Shown piece by piece: positions 36,615 through 46,285 of a DNA stretch of 64,000 nt. The position numbers and the translations under genes are program-made. The number at the start of each line of letters is the position of its first letter. Position 1 is the stretch's first letter. A model generated the notes under the pieces. It was not told the origin of the DNA and made no database searches. It saw nothing but the letters and a program-made list of their open reading frames with translations. The stretch comes from Cognatishimia sp. F0-27 (GTDB lineage Bacteria > Pseudomonadota > Alphaproteobacteria > Rhodobacterales > Rhodobacteraceae): NCBI RefSeq assembly GCF_020667845.1, contig NZ_JAFMPQ010000009.1:1-64000 (forward strand), read 5' to 3'.

Positions 36615-37538
36615 GTGAAATCCCCGATGACGACATTTTCCCCCCTTCCCGGTATGACCCCGATGATCGAGCTCTGGACCCAGCAGGTCCGGATCGGCAT
36701 GGAATTCAACCAACAAATGATGAAGGTGGCCTTTGCACCGTGGCAGATGGCGATGGCCTTTGCGCCGCGTTTGCCCGGCGATGCGCCGGTCGCACCCAAG
36801 GCGGCCAAGACCACACCGGCTGCAAAACCCGCGAAAAAGGCAACGCCGTCCACGGCGCCGGTGAAAGCACCGGTCGCGGCGTCCAAAGGCCCGGTTCTGG
36901 CAAGCGACAGCGCCTCCATCTCGACGCTTGTGCCGGCGTCCGAACCTTCGGCCAAGGCAAAACCCGCCAAGTCGGAACCTGCGAAAGCCGCGCCGACGAA
37001 AGCCGCCGCCAAGGTGGATGCGCCGGCACCCGAAGCAAAGACAGCAGCGAAACCTGCGGCGCCCAAAGCGCCCGAACCGGCTCCGGTCAAGGCCCGTGCC
37101 GCGACAGTGGCAGTCAAACCCGCGGACAGCGTGAGCAAGCCCGCCACGGCCGCGTCCGCCACGGCGACAGCCGCTCCGGTCAAGGCCGCGTCGGTGCAGG
37201 CTCGTGACGGGCAGACTCCCAACAGCAAACCAGTTGAGACGAAGCCCGCCGAGACCAAGGCAGCAGGGAACGCGCCGGCCATGCTCAAGGCGCCGCGCGC
37301 CGGCAAAGCGGATGACCTGACGGTGATCAAGGGCATCGGGCCGAAGCTGGCCAAGGAATTGAACGATCTCGGCATCTGGCATCTCGATCAGGTCATGGGC
37401 TGGACCAAGGCACAGGCGCAATATATCGATGACGTGTTGCCGACGACGCGGGGCGGTGCAGTGCGCTCTGACTGGGCGGGACAGGCAAAGCGTCTGCTTG
37501 CCGCAGCCCAACCGCTGGAAAAGACCGACAAGTCCTGA
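36615..37538 (+). CDS. Phasin-like N-terminus with Lys/Ala linker and HhH-like module
   Basis: This 307-residue protein starts at GTG 36615, 8 bases after AGGAG. Residues about 1-60 (MIELWTQQVRIGMEFNQQMM and AFAPWQMAMAFAPR) resemble phasin-like amphipathic helices. A long Lys/Ala/Pro-rich basic linker follows, then a third copy of the NuoE-type module (231-295; IKGIGPKLAKELNDLG). The module is more divergent here. In-frame ATGs at 36579 and 36627 fit a ribosome binding site less well. Confidence 0.7.
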   Translation: MKSPMTTFSPLPGMTPMIELWTQQVRIGMEFNQQMMKVAFAPWQMAMAFAPRLPGDAPVAPKAAKTTPAAKPAKKATPSTAPVKAPVAASKGPVLASDSASISTLVPASEPSAKAKPAKSEPAKAAPTKAAAKVDAPAPEAKTAAKPAAPKAPEPAPVKARAATVAVKPADSVSKPATAASATATAAPVKAASVQARDGQTPNSKPVETKPAETKAAGNAPAMLKAPRAGKADDLTVIKGIGPKLAKELNDLGIWHLDQVMGWTKAQAQYIDDVLPTTRGGAVRSDWAGQAKRLLAAAQPLEKTDKS

Positions 37539-37571
37539 TAGCGCTGATCAGGAAAAGCCGACGGAGGAACG

Positions 37572-37793
37572 ATGGCGCAGAATGACGCGCACGACAAACG
37601 GGGGCGCCGGATCGCGCTCGTCATTGCCGGCGTCGCTGTTTCTTGGCTCATCGTCACCACCGCTGGCGCCGCCATGGGGTGGGGCCCTCGGGCCCTGGCC
37701 TTTTTTGATCTCGCGGCACTTGCGGGGTTTGGCGTTGCACTTTGGATGGTATACGGGCTCTGGCGCGACAGCCGGGGCGACGGGAACGGATAA
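37572..37793 (+). CDS. DUF5337-like two-span membrane protein
   Basis: This 73-residue protein has a basic N-terminus (AHDKRGRRIAL), two membrane spans (about 14-34 and 42-62) and tail GLWRDSRGDGNG. It matches the small DUF5337 family found in Rhodobacterales nuo operons. GGAGG lies before the ATG. It is 15 bases from nuoF. Confidence 0.75.
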   Translation: MAQNDAHDKRGRRIALVIAGVAVSWLIVTTAGAAMGWGPRALAFFDLAALAGFGVALWMVYGLWRDSRGDGNG

Positions 37794-37808
37794 CGGGGTT
37801 TATCGGGT

Positions 37809-39107
37809 ATGCTCGACGACAAGGATCGCATCTTTACCAACATCTACGGGATGCATGACCGGACGCTGGACGGCGCCAAGAAGCGTGGCCATTGGGATGG
37901 CACGGCGGGCATCATCCAGAAGGGACGCGACTGGATCATCGACCAGATGAAGCAATCCGGTCTGCGCGGGCGCGGCGGCGCGGGCTTCCCGACCGGTCTC
38001 AAGTGGTCTTTCATGCCCAAGGAAAGCGACGGTCGCCCGAGTTATCTCGTGGTCAATGCCGACGAATCCGAGCCCGGCACCTGCAAGGATCGTGAGATCA
38101 TGCGCCACGATCCGCATACGCTGATCGAAGGCTGTCTGATCGCGAGTTTCGCAATGCAGGCGCATGCGTGCTACATCTACATCCGTGGCGAGTATATCCG
38201 CGAACGCGAAGCGCTTCAGGCGGCGATCGACGAAGCCTATGACGCGGGGCTTCTGGGCAAGAATGCTGCTGGCTCCGACTGGGATTTTGACCTGTATCTG
38301 CATCACGGGGCGGGCGCCTATATCTGTGGCGAGGAAACGGCGCTGCTGGAGAGCCTTGAAGGCAAGAAGGGCATGCCGCGCATGAAGCCGCCGTTCCCCG
38401 CGGGAGCCGGGCTCTACGGCTGCCCGACCACGGTGAACAATGTCGAATCCATCGCCGTTGTGCCGACGATTCTGCGCCGGGGGCCTGATTGGTTCGCGGG
38501 CTTTGGCCGTCAGAACAACGCGGGCACCAAGCTGTTCGCGATCTCGGGCCATGTGAACAACCCGTGCGTCGTCGAAGAAGCGATGAGCATCTCCTTCGAA
38601 GAGCTGATCGACAAGCATTGTGGCGGAATCCGCGGCGGCTGGGGCAACCTCAAGGCCGTGATCCCGGGCGGGTCGTCTGTGCCCTGTGTGCGCGGCGAGC
38701 ACATGCGCGACGCGATCATGGATTTCGATTACCTGCGCGGTGAGCTGGGCTCCGGCCTCGGCACGGCGGCGGTGATCGTGATGGATGAGAGCACGGACAT
38801 CATCAAGGCGATCTGGCGGCTGTCGAAATTCTACAAGCACGAGAGCTGCGGCCAGTGCACGCCCTGCCGCGAAGGCACCGGGTGGATGATGCGGGTCATG
38901 GACCGTCTGGTGCAGGGCAAGGCCGAGGTCGAGGAAATCGACATGCTGTTCGATGTGACAAAACAGGTCGAAGGCCACACCATCTGTGCGCTTGGCGACG
39001 CGGCGGCGTGGCCGATCCAGGGTCTGATCAAGAATTTCCGTGACGAGATCGAGGATCGCATCAAGGCACAGAAGACCGGCCGTCTTTCGGCGGTCGCGGC
39101 CGAGTAA
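37809..39107 (+). CDS. nuoF: NADH-quinone oxidoreductase subunit F
   Basis: This 432-residue 51-kDa-type subunit is the NADH-oxidising entry point of complex I with FMN and cluster N3. It has [17 protein letters not shown] (NADH site), an FMN-site segment in [35 protein letters not shown], and the 4Fe-4S ligands in [13 protein letters not shown] plus a distal cysteine in TICALGDAA. An intrinsic terminator follows. Confidence 0.96.
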   Translation: MLDDKDRIFTNIYGMHDRTLDGAKKRGHWDGTAGIIQKGRDWIIDQMKQSGLRGRGGAGFPTGLKWSFMPKESDGRPSYLVVNADESEPGTCKDREIMRHDPHTLIEGCLIASFAMQAHACYIYIRGEYIREREALQAAIDEAYDAGLLGKNAAGSDWDFDLYLHHGAGAYICGEETALLESLEGKKGMPRMKPPFPAGAGLYGCPTTVNNVESIAVVPTILRRGPDWFAGFGRQNNAGTKLFAISGHVNNPCVVEEAMSISFEELIDKHCGGIRGGWGNLKAVIPGGSSVPCVRGEHMRDAIMDFDYLRGELGSGLGTAAVIVMDESTDIIKAIWRLSKFYKHESCGQCTPCREGTGWMMRVMDRLVQGKAEVEEIDMLFDVTKQVEGHTICALGDAAAWPIQGLIKNFRDEIEDRIKAQKTGRLSAVAAE

Positions 39108-39134
39108 GCGACGCGACTGCGCACGCGGAAAGGG

Positions 39135-39161
39135 GGGCGGCCGGAGACGGGCGCCCTTTTT
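39135..39161 (+). terminator. Intrinsic terminator after nuoF
   Basis: A short GGGCG / CGCCC stem with a 12-base loop is followed by five T, 28 bases after the nuoF stop. It is weaker than the 36246 terminator. It implies partial termination before the second half of the operon. Confidence 0.55.
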
Positions 39162-39304
39162 GCATCGGCCCTGAACGCTTGACGGGCGGGGGCCGGATGC
39201 GTCAAGCTACCAAGGATCGCTGCCGCATACCGACGATCTGCGTGTCATACGCGGCGGGTATTTTTCTGGTCGGTCTTTGGCCGTTCTTCGCAAGGGGGTT
39301 CATT

Positions 39305-39649
39305 ATGATCCGTTCACTTATCCTCGTTTCGCTCGTGGCATCCGTTTCCGGATGCGGTTGGCTCGGCATCGGTCGCGGCGGCGACGTCGCCTTCGACGGG
39401 CAGTATTACCGGGGCAATGCCTCTTCGGAGCAACGGCTGGAGAAGCAGTATTTCATGGCAACGGTGGGCCCGGTGTCCAACAGCTTCGAAGGGGCGCGCG
39501 CGGCGGCCCAATACGAAGCGATCAAGCATTGCATCAAGTATTTCGGCACCTCCAACATTGATTGGGAAGTGGGACCGAACACGCCGGATTCCGCCATCAT
39601 GGTGGACGGTGACGAGATCACGTATATGGGCGTCTGCGAAGACCGCTGA
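39305..39649 (+). CDS. Small lipoprotein between nuoF and nuoG
   Basis: This 114-residue protein has a type II signal MIRSLILVSLVASVSGC (Cys17). The mature part carries FDGQYYRGNASSEQRLEKQY, GARAAAQYEAIKHCIKYFGTS and ITYMGVCEDR. AAGGGGG lies upstream of the ATG. A related arrangement (a short lipoprotein with an 'AQYEA..HCIK' helix) is seen in the 42675 product ([12 protein letters not shown]), suggesting a shared family. Confidence 0.65.
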   Translation: MIRSLILVSLVASVSGCGWLGIGRGGDVAFDGQYYRGNASSEQRLEKQYFMATVGPVSNSFEGARAAAQYEAIKHCIKYFGTSNIDWEVGPNTPDSAIMVDGDEITYMGVCEDR

Positions 39650-39714
39650 GCCGGTGGGCGGGGCGGCCACGACGGGCCGCGACCGTCATGCCTGCCGCGG
39701 AGGCCTCTTGCGCA

Positions 39715-39800
39715 GATCAGCGGCAAAACGCTGATCCAGAACGGAAAAAACTGACTGCTATTGCATAGCATGATCCGCCCTCCCTATCTGTGGGGCGGAT
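39715..39800 (+). promoter_or_regulatory. Three consecutive hairpins before the DUF5333-like gene
   Basis: Perfect stems are GATCAGCG/CGCTGATC (39715-39736), TGCTAT/ATAGCA (39757-39771) and ATCCGCCC/GGGCGGAT (39773-39800). No long T-run follows any of them. The last ends 25 bases before the ATG at 39826. They may form a structured leader or processing site. Confidence 0.5.
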
Positions 39801-39825
39801 TTCTCGTATCAGGAGGTCGCATCCC

Positions 39826-40218
39826 ATGCGCCTTGTTTCCCTCATGACATTGGGGGCGTTTCTTGCCCTTCCGGCGCTTGCAAAGCCTCCGCTGAGCAGC
39901 GTGTCGAGCATCGATAACGGTTTGATGGCCGTGGCCATCGCGGACGAGATCCGCAAGACCTGCGACGGGATAGACGCCCGGATGCTGCGCGCTCTGTCGA
40001 CCCTGAATGCGCTCAAGGCCGAGGCGCGGTCGCTCGGCTATTCGGACGATGAAATCGAGGATTACGTGACCTCGAAAAACGAAAAGCGCCGCATGCGCGC
40101 AAAGGCGGAGGCCTATCTTGCGTCGCAGGGCGTCGATAGCGGCGACAGCGCCGCGCTGTGCCGGTTCGGCGCAGCGGAGATCGCGCGGGCATCGGCGATC
40201 GGGGTGTTGTTGCGCTGA
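39826..40218 (+). CDS. DUF5333-like exported protein
   Basis: This 130-residue protein has signal peptide MRLVSLMTLGAFLALPALA. The mature part is helical and charged (SVSSIDNGLMAVAIADEIRKTCDGIDARM, then GYSDDEIEDYVTSKNEKRRMRAKAEAYL), with cysteines in RKTCDG and ALCRFG. It matches the DUF5333 family, found in Rhodobacterales nuo clusters. AGGAGG precedes the ATG. Confidence 0.75.
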   Translation: MRLVSLMTLGAFLALPALAKPPLSSVSSIDNGLMAVAIADEIRKTCDGIDARMLRALSTLNALKAEARSLGYSDDEIEDYVTSKNEKRRMRAKAEAYLASQGVDSGDSAALCRFGAAEIARASAIGVLLR

Positions 40219-40626
40219 GTCGGCAATTGGCGCGGCACACGCGCCCGGCGAGTCACGCCGACTCGGCCGGATGACGGGCATGGGGTCGGCCCATCCCGGC
40301 GCGGTTGCCCCGTCCGAGGCACCGACTCACCGGCAGGAGCCCCCGGACGGGCGGGCGAAGCGGGCCTTTTTGCCGTCATTTTAAAGGTCGCTTTGTTCGC
40401 GCTAACAGTCTCGGCGATATTAGAGGGCGGTGAAGCGCTGTGCGAATCCCGCAATATTGCCACGTGAATGACCGTGTTTCGGTAATGCGCCGGGGTTGCG
40501 GCGATTTTTCCCGGTCGGTGCGACGCTTATCGGGTGGTATCGTCCCCAAGAGCGCGCTAGAAGGCGCGGGACCGCGGCCCATCTGCGGATGGGTCCCGCC
40601 AGCCACGGGAACCGAAGGGCCACCGC
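40219..40626 (+). other. Structured gene-less leader before nuoG
   Basis: This 408-base stretch begins with nested stems: GAGTCGGC/GCCGACTC (40217-40264) enclosing GGCGCG/CGCGCC (40229-40245). A G-rich segment ending in CCTTTTTG lies near 40373, but no simple stem precedes it. A candidate promoter is at 40393-40421, and a GCAATATTGC palindrome at 40451-40460. No coding sequence is supported. Confidence 0.5.
40393..40421 (+). promoter_or_regulatory. Candidate internal promoter for nuoG
   Basis: TTGTTC (40393-40398), a 17-base spacer and GATATT (40416-40421) are about 205 bases before nuoG. With upstream terminators, it could make nuoG-nuoN a separate transcription unit. Confidence 0.35.
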
Positions 40627-42669
40627 ATGTCCGATACGCGCAAAATCATCATCGACGGGAATGAGGTCGAGGTGGACGGGGCAATGACCCTGATCCAGGC
40701 CTGTGAAGTGGCCGGGATCGAAGTCCCGCGCTTTTGCTATCACGAACGTCTCTCCATCGCGGGCAATTGCCGCATGTGCCTTGTGGAGGTGGTCGGTGGG
40801 CCGCCGAAACCGGCCGCGAGCTGCGCGATGCAGGTGCGTGACCTGCGCCCTGGCAAGGATGGCGCGCCGCCGGTGGTGAAGACCAACTCGCCCATGGTCA
40901 AGAAGGCCCGCGAAGGGGTGATGGAGTTCCTGCTCATCAACCATCCGCTGGACTGTCCGATCTGCGATCAGGGGGGCGAGTGCGACCTTCAGGACCAGGC
41001 GATGGCCTACGGGGTCGACTTCAGCCGCTTCCGCGAGCCCAAGCGTGCAACCGAGGATCTCGACCTCGGGCCGCTGGTCGAGACCCACATGACGCGCTGC
41101 ATCTCCTGCACGCGCTGCGTGCGCTTCACCACAGAGGTCGCGGGCATCACGCAGATGGGTCAGACGGGCCGGGGCGAGGATGCGGAGATCACCTCCTATC
41201 TCGGGCAGACGCTCAACTCCAACATGCAGGGCAACATCATCGACCTGTGCCCGGTCGGGGCGCTGGTGTCGAAGCCGTATGCGTTCACGGCCCGTCCGTG
41301 GGAACTGACCAAGACCGAATCCATCGATGTGATGGATGCGCTTGGCTCCAATATCCGGGTCGATACGAAGGGGCGCGAGGTCATGCGCTTCCTGCCGCGC
41401 AACCATGACGGCGTGAACGAAGAGTGGATTTCGGACAAGACCCGCTTCGTCTGGGACGGGCTTCGCCGTCAGCGGCTCGACCGCCCTTACGTGCGCGAAA
41501 ATGGCAAGCTGCGCCCGGCGGGCTGGGGCGAGGCGCTCGCGAAGGCCGCCGAGGCGGTCAAGGGAGCGAAGAGCCTTGCCGGTCTCGTGGGCGATCTTGC
41601 GCCGGTTGAGGCCGCCTATTCGCTGAAAGCCCTGATCGAGGGACAGGGCGGCGTTGTCGAATGCCGCACCGACGGGGCGAAGCTGCCAGCCGGAAACCGG
41701 TCCGCCTATGTGGGCAACGCGGCCATCGAGGATATCGACAGCGCCGAGATGATCCTGCTCATCGGCACCAACCCGCGCGAGGAAGCGCCCGTGCTGAACG
41801 CGCGCATCCGCAAGGCCTGGGCCGCGGGCGCCACGGTTGCGCGGATCGGTCCGCCGGTCGATCTGAGCTATGACGTGACCGAGCTTGGCGAGGGGCGCGA
41901 CGCGTTGGCGAAGCTGCGCGACATGGACCATTCCGACAAGCGCGGCACGCCCGGCGTGATGATCGTCGGGCAGGGTGCGCTGACCGAGGCCGACGGCGCG
42001 GCGGTGCTTGGCACGGCAATGCAAATGGCCGAGGCTGCGGGGTCGAAATTCATGGTCTTGCACACGGCTGCGGGTCGTGTCGGTGCGCTCGATGTCGGCG
42101 CGGTCAACGATCGCGGCATGGACGCCATCCAGGAAGCAGACGTGATCTACAATCTTGGCGCGGACGAGGTCGAGATCGGCGGCGGCGAAGCGGTTGGCGA
42201 TCAGAAGCGCGCCTTCGTGATCTACCAGGGCAGTCATGGTGACCGTGGCGCGCATCGTGCGGATGTGATCCTGCCGGCCGCCGCCTATACCGAGGAACAG
42301 GGGCTTTTCGTCAACACCGAAGGCCGCCCGCAGCTCGCGCTGCGCGCCGGTTTCGCGCCGGGCGAGGCCAAGGAAAACTGGGCGATCCTGCGCGCGTTGT
42401 CGGCGGAGGTCGGAGCGCAGCTTCCGTGGGACAGCCTTGCGCAATTGCGCAAGGCCCTGGTGGCGGATGTTCCGCATCTTCAACAGATCGACACGGTGCC
42501 GGAAAACGACTGGCAGGCCGAGCCAGCGGGCAGTCTCGGGGATGCGAGCTTCCGCTACGCGATCCGCGATTTCTGGCTGACCAACCCGATCGCGCGGTCG
42601 TCGGAGCTTATGGCGGAGCTGTCGCGGCGGGCGCGGGAGCGGTCCGAAGCGCCCATGGCGGCGGAGTAA
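40627..42669 (+). CDS. nuoG: NADH-quinone oxidoreductase subunit G
   Basis: This 680-residue 75-kDa-type subunit has a 2Fe-2S ferredoxin domain with ligands C37, C48, C51 and C66, the HxxxCxxC cluster N5 motif in [19 protein letters not shown], and the N4 ligands in [12 protein letters not shown] with a distal cysteine in [11 protein letters not shown] molybdopterin-oxidoreductase-like body without molybdenum ligands follows. It is of alphaproteobacterial/mitochondrial length, shorter than the E. coli form. Confidence 0.96.
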   Translation: MSDTRKIIIDGNEVEVDGAMTLIQACEVAGIEVPRFCYHERLSIAGNCRMCLVEVVGGPPKPAASCAMQVRDLRPGKDGAPPVVKTNSPMVKKAREGVMEFLLINHPLDCPICDQGGECDLQDQAMAYGVDFSRFREPKRATEDLDLGPLVETHMTRCISCTRCVRFTTEVAGITQMGQTGRGEDAEITSYLGQTLNSNMQGNIIDLCPVGALVSKPYAFTARPWELTKTESIDVMDALGSNIRVDTKGREVMRFLPRNHDGVNEEWISDKTRFVWDGLRRQRLDRPYVRENGKLRPAGWGEALAKAAEAVKGAKSLAGLVGDLAPVEAAYSLKALIEGQGGVVECRTDGAKLPAGNRSAYVGNAAIEDIDSAEMILLIGTNPREEAPVLNARIRKAWAAGATVARIGPPVDLSYDVTELGEGRDALAKLRDMDHSDKRGTPGVMIVGQGALTEADGAAVLGTAMQMAEAAGSKFMVLHTAAGRVGALDVGAVNDRGMDAIQEADVIYNLGADEVEIGGGEAVGDQKRAFVIYQGSHGDRGAHRADVILPAAAYTEEQGLFVNTEGRPQLALRAGFAPGEAKENWAILRALSAEVGAQLPWDSLAQLRKALVADVPHLQQIDTVPENDWQAEPAGSLGDASFRYAIRDFWLTNPIARSSELMAELSRRARERSEAPMAAE

Positions 42670-42674
42670 GAGCC

Positions 42675-43064
42675 ATGCGGGGGGCGGTCTTCGTCTCTGC
42701 ATTGGCTCTGACGGGATGTATGCAAACCGGGGGAACCGGCGGGGTCGCAACCGTCGAGCCGGTCTATGCGGGGATCGAAACGCGGCTTCTTGACGGGGAT
42801 CTGGTGAATTTCCTCGTGGTGATGCCACAGGTGCGCAGCGCCGCGGATGTAGAGGATTATGCGGAATGCGCCGCGGCGCAATATGCGCTGATCCGGGGGT
42901 ATGGGTTTGCGCGGCATTTGCGCACGACTGTCAAGGAAGAGGGTGGCCTCTGGCGTGGAGATGCGGTTTACACCATCTCGGCGGCACTGCCCCCGGGGCT
43001 CAGGACAATAGACGCGGAAGTCACCGCGCTCGCCTGTGCGGAAAACGGGATACCGATGGTATGA
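42675..43064 (+). CDS. Small lipoprotein between nuoG and nuoH
   Basis: This 129-residue protein has signal [15 protein letters not shown] with lipobox LTGC (Cys15). The mature part has [23 protein letters not shown] and ends [12 protein letters not shown]. The ATG is 6 bases after the nuoG stop, so it is in the operon. Its helix resembles that of the 39305 lipoprotein. Function unknown. Confidence 0.65.
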   Translation: MRGAVFVSALALTGCMQTGGTGGVATVEPVYAGIETRLLDGDLVNFLVVMPQVRSAADVEDYAECAAAQYALIRGYGFARHLRTTVKEEGGLWRGDAVYTISAALPPGLRTIDAEVTALACAENGIPMV

Positions 43065-43071
43065 GGGACGA

Positions 43072-44109
43072 ATGGCTGATTTTCTGAGCACCCCGCTGGG
43101 TCTGCTGGTCATCATTGCGGCACAATGTCTGGCCGTGGTGGGTTTCGTGATGGTTTCACTGCTCTTTCTCGTCTACGGCGACCGCAAGATCTGGGCCGCG
43201 GTCCAGATGCGGCGCGGCCCGAACGTTGTGGGCGTCTTCGGCTTGCTCCAGACCGTTGCGGATGCGCTGAAATACGTGGTCAAGGAAGTTGTGATCCCGG
43301 CCGGTGCGGACCGCCCGGTCTTCATGCTTGCCCCGATGACCAGCTTTGTGCTCGCGCTGCTGGCTTGGGCGGTGATCCCGTTCAATGACACATGGGTGCT
43401 GTCGGACATCAACGTGGCGATCCTGTTCGTGTTCGCGGTGTCCTCGCTCGAAGTCTATGGCGTGATCATGGGGGGGTGGGCGTCCAACTCCAAATACCCG
43501 TTCCTTGGCTCATTGCGCTCCGCCGCGCAGATGATTTCCTACGAAGTCTCGCTTGGCCTGATCATCATCGGCATCATCATCTCGACCGGCTCGATGAATT
43601 TCGGCGCCATCGTCGCGGCGCAGGACACGGCTTACGGTTTCTTCGGCTGGTACTGGCTGCCGCATCTGCCGATGGTGTTCCTGTTCTTCATCTCCGCGCT
43701 TGCGGAAACCAACCGACCGCCCTTTGACCTTCCGGAAGCGGAATCGGAGCTCGTGGCGGGCTATCAGGTCGAATACTCCTCCACGCCGTTCCTGCTCTTC
43801 ATGGCCGGGGAATACATCGCGATCTTCCTGATGTGTGCGCTGACCTCGCTGCTGTTTTTCGGCGGCTGGCTGTCGCCCATCCCGTTCCTGCCGGACAGCC
43901 CGCTGTGGATGGTGGCGAAGATGGCGTTCTTCTTCTTCCTCTTCGCCATGGTGAAGGCGATCACGCCGCGCTACCGCTATGACCAGCTCATGCGGCTCGG
44001 ATGGAAAGTGTTCCTGCCGTTCAGCCTGATCTGGGTGGTATTCACCGCCTTCGCGGCCAAGTTCGAGTGGTTCTGGGGCATCTACGCGCGCTGGGGCATG
44101 GGGGGCTGA
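43072..44109 (+). CDS. nuoH: NADH-quinone oxidoreductase subunit H
   Basis: This 345-residue membrane subunit links the peripheral and membrane arms and forms the quinone chamber. It has [19 protein letters not shown], the [35 protein letters not shown] region, and [23 protein letters not shown] 43072 follows GAGGGACGA. Confidence 0.96.
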   Translation: MADFLSTPLGLLVIIAAQCLAVVGFVMVSLLFLVYGDRKIWAAVQMRRGPNVVGVFGLLQTVADALKYVVKEVVIPAGADRPVFMLAPMTSFVLALLAWAVIPFNDTWVLSDINVAILFVFAVSSLEVYGVIMGGWASNSKYPFLGSLRSAAQMISYEVSLGLIIIGIIISTGSMNFGAIVAAQDTAYGFFGWYWLPHLPMVFLFFISALAETNRPPFDLPEAESELVAGYQVEYSSTPFLLFMAGEYIAIFLMCALTSLLFFGGWLSPIPFLPDSPLWMVAKMAFFFFLFAMVKAITPRYRYDQLMRLGWKVFLPFSLIWVVFTAFAAKFEWFWGIYARWGMGG

Positions 44110-44115
44110 TCCGCG

Positions 44116-44337
44116 ATGAGTGATGCTGAGAGCAAGACCAACAACACGCTCGGGGTGCAGATCCTCGAAAACCTGCGCGACATCCGGGCCGAGTTGAACG
44201 CCATCAAGGGCCGGCTCGACCTGCTGGAGGCGCGCGCCAAGAACGCCGAGGGCATGAGCGTCGCGATGGCCGGGTATGTGCGCGGCGTTGAGGAACATGT
44301 CGTGCATATCGAGCAAATGCTGGGGATCGACGAATGA
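44116..44337 (+). CDS. 73-aa coiled-coil protein
   Basis: This short protein contains heptad-like helices [25 protein letters not shown] (about 17-41) and [19 protein letters not shown]. It is 6 bases after nuoH and overlaps nuoI by ATGA. No family is recognised. A soluble helical hairpin or oligomerising factor is possible. Confidence 0.6.
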   Translation: MSDAESKTNNTLGVQILENLRDIRAELNAIKGRLDLLEARAKNAEGMSVAMAGYVRGVEEHVVHIEQMLGIDE

Positions 44338-44828
44338 CACAGATCGATTACGGACGCGCTGCGAAGTATTGGCTTCTGGCGGATTTCTACGAGGGCATGA
44401 AGCTGGGACTGAAGTATTTCTTCCGGCCGAAGGCGACGTTGAACTACCCACACGAGAAAGGGCCGCTGAGCCCGCGTTTCCGCGGCGAACATGCGCTGCG
44501 CCGCTATCCCAATGGCGAGGAACGCTGCATTGCCTGCAAGCTGTGCGAAGCGATCTGCCCGGCGCAGGCGATCACGATCGACGCGGAGCCGCGCGAGGAC
44601 GGATCCCGCCGCACCACGCGCTATGACATCGACATGACCAAGTGCATCTACTGCGGCTTCTGCCAGGAAGCCTGCCCGGTGGATGCGATTGTCGAAGGGC
44701 CGAACTTCGAGTTTTCCACCGAGACCCGAGAAGAGCTGTTCTATGACAAGAACAAGCTGCTCGCGAATGGCGACCGTTGGGAAGCGGAGATCGCGCATAA
44801 CCTCGAACTGGACGCGCCCTACCGATGA
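44334..44828 (+). CDS. nuoI: NADH-quinone oxidoreductase subunit I
   Basis: This 164-residue ferredoxin-like subunit holds clusters N6a and N6b with two 4Fe-4S motifs, [12 protein letters not shown] and [12 protein letters not shown]. Length and the [21 protein letters not shown] start are those of the TYKY-type subunit. It is coupled by ATGA on both sides. Confidence 0.97.
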   Translation: MTQIDYGRAAKYWLLADFYEGMKLGLKYFFRPKATLNYPHEKGPLSPRFRGEHALRRYPNGEERCIACKLCEAICPAQAITIDAEPREDGSRRTTRYDIDMTKCIYCGFCQEACPVDAIVEGPNFEFSTETREELFYDKNKLLANGDRWEAEIAHNLELDAPYR

Positions 44829-45232
44829 GTGATGGCAAAACCCCCTTCGAGCTGATGATGGCGCAGGCGCAGGAGATGGCGAAGGCCTTCAATCCGGCGC
44901 TGTCTTCCTTTGATCCCAAGGGGTTCGAGAAGCTCTGGCCGACCATGACCAAGGACTCCATGGAGATGTGGTTTGGCAAGGGGGTCTCCAAGGAGGGGCT
45001 CGACGCCAAGACCCGTCTGTTGCTGACGCTGGCGGGCCTCACGATGCAGGGCGCGCAGGCGGAGACGCCGTTTCGCATGACGGTGCGCCACGCGATCGAA
45101 GCGGGTGCGACGCCCGAAGAAGTGGCCGAGACCATCGCGCAGATGTCGATGTTCGCCGGCATTCCCGCCATGACGCGCGCCATGGATCTTGCGCGCGAAG
45201 TGATGGAAGAGAAAAAGGACGACACGCCATGA
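44825..45232 (+). CDS. Carboxymuconolactone decarboxylase-like protein lacking CxxC
   Basis: This 135-residue protein has the CMD/AhpD-like helical core: [22 protein letters not shown], then [29 protein letters not shown]. The redox CxxC expected after the first helix is absent (QAETPFRM instead). The N-terminal 45 residues are amphipathic and phasin-like ([15 protein letters not shown]). It is coupled to nuoI and nuoJ by ATGA. A catalytic peroxidase role is unlikely. Confidence 0.7.
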   Translation: MSDGKTPFELMMAQAQEMAKAFNPALSSFDPKGFEKLWPTMTKDSMEMWFGKGVSKEGLDAKTRLLLTLAGLTMQGAQAETPFRMTVRHAIEAGATPEEVAETIAQMSMFAGIPAMTRAMDLAREVMEEKKDDTP

Positions 45233-45831
45233 TGGTATTCGCCTTCTACCTGTTTGCCCTCGGGGTGGTCGCAGGGGGCCTGTTCACGGTGATCAGCCGC
45301 AACCCGGTGCATTCGGTGCTCTGGCTGATCCTTGCCTTCCTGAGCTCGGCGGGGCTGTTTGTGATGATGGGCGCGGAATTTGTCGCGATGCTGCTGATCA
45401 TTGTCTATGTGGGCGCGGTCGCGGTGCTGTTCCTCTTCGTCGTCATGATGCTCGACGTCGACTTCGCGGAGCTCAAGGCGGAGATGGCGCGCTACATGCC
45501 GCTGGCGCTGTTGATCGGGCTTGTGATCCTGATGCAGCTCGCGCTGGCCTTCGGCGCATGGCAGTCGAGCGAGATGGCCGCCGGGCAACTGGCGCAACCG
45601 ACCCCGGTTGACCGCCATAACACCGAAGCGCTCGGGTTGATCCTCTACGACCAGTATTTCCTGCTGTTCCAGCTTGCCGGTCTGATCCTGTTGGTGGCGA
45701 TGATCGGGGCCATCGTGCTCACGCTGCGCCACCGCGCGGACGTCAAACGCCAGAACGTGATCGCGCAGATGATGCGCGACCCGGCCAAGGCGATGGAACT
45801 CAAGGATGTCAAGCCGGGGCAGGGGCTCTGA
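45229..45831 (+). CDS. nuoJ: NADH-quinone oxidoreductase subunit J
   Basis: This 200-residue membrane subunit has about five spans, with the conserved third span containing [26 protein letters not shown] (key Glu and Tyr). It begins with ATGATG; 45229 overlaps the previous stop. Confidence 0.95.
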   Translation: MMVFAFYLFALGVVAGGLFTVISRNPVHSVLWLILAFLSSAGLFVMMGAEFVAMLLIIVYVGAVAVLFLFVVMMLDVDFAELKAEMARYMPLALLIGLVILMQLALAFGAWQSSEMAAGQLAQPTPVDRHNTEALGLILYDQYFLLFQLAGLILLVAMIGAIVLTLRHRADVKRQNVIAQMMRDPAKAMELKDVKPGQGL

Positions 45832-45835
45832 TCCG

Positions 45836-46285
45836 GTGCTGCGCGCCGCTGTCATAAGCGCGCTGGCGGCAACGCCGGCCCTGTCCGATGAGGCTTTGTG
45901 CGAGACCCGCGATTGGGCCGCGCATGAGCATGGCCATCGCGACCTTGGGCACGGGCGCGTGGCGTGGATGTGGTCCTGGAGCGCCGAGGGCGTGGCGGAC
46001 GACATCCTCGTGATGGATTGCGCGACGGGACAGGGGTTGCGCGCGCGGGCGCGTGCCGAGCGCATGACCGCGCCCTTGCCCTATGACCGGCGGGCGCGCG
46101 CCGCGCGGGTGCTGCAACGCGCCGCCGACGCGCCACATTTCTTTCGCTTCGACCGTCTGGCCGAAGCGTTCGACACGATCCATGTGCCCAGCGAGCCGCT
46201 GGCACGGGACACAGAACCCTGCGCATGCGCGGCCCTCTATCCGGGCCGGTTCGACGCGGGGCAGAGCATGACGAGGGACCAATGA
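45836..46285 (+). CDS. Exported protein between nuoJ and nuoK
   Basis: This 149-residue protein starts at GTG 45836, with AGGGG about 10 bases upstream. It has a signal peptide [17 protein letters not shown]. The mature part includes [20 protein letters not shown] and [15 protein letters not shown], with cysteines in LCETR, VMDCATG and PCACAAL. It overlaps nuoK by ATGA. No family is recognised. Confidence 0.6.
   Translation: MLRAAVISALAATPALSDEALCETRDWAAHEHGHRDLGHGRVAWMWSWSAEGVADDILVMDCATGQGLRARARAERMTAPLPYDRRARAARVLQRAADAPHFFRFDRLAEAFDTIHVPSEPLARDTEPCACAALYPGRFDAGQSMTRDQ

Noticed and set aside
40420-42828. 802-codon open frame antisense to nuoG (and similar long antisense frames opposite nuoL, mccA, aminotransferase and nuoE)
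   Set aside because: High GC with strong third-position bias keeps antisense frames open. None has a plausible start site or a recognisable domain, and the sense genes are certain.
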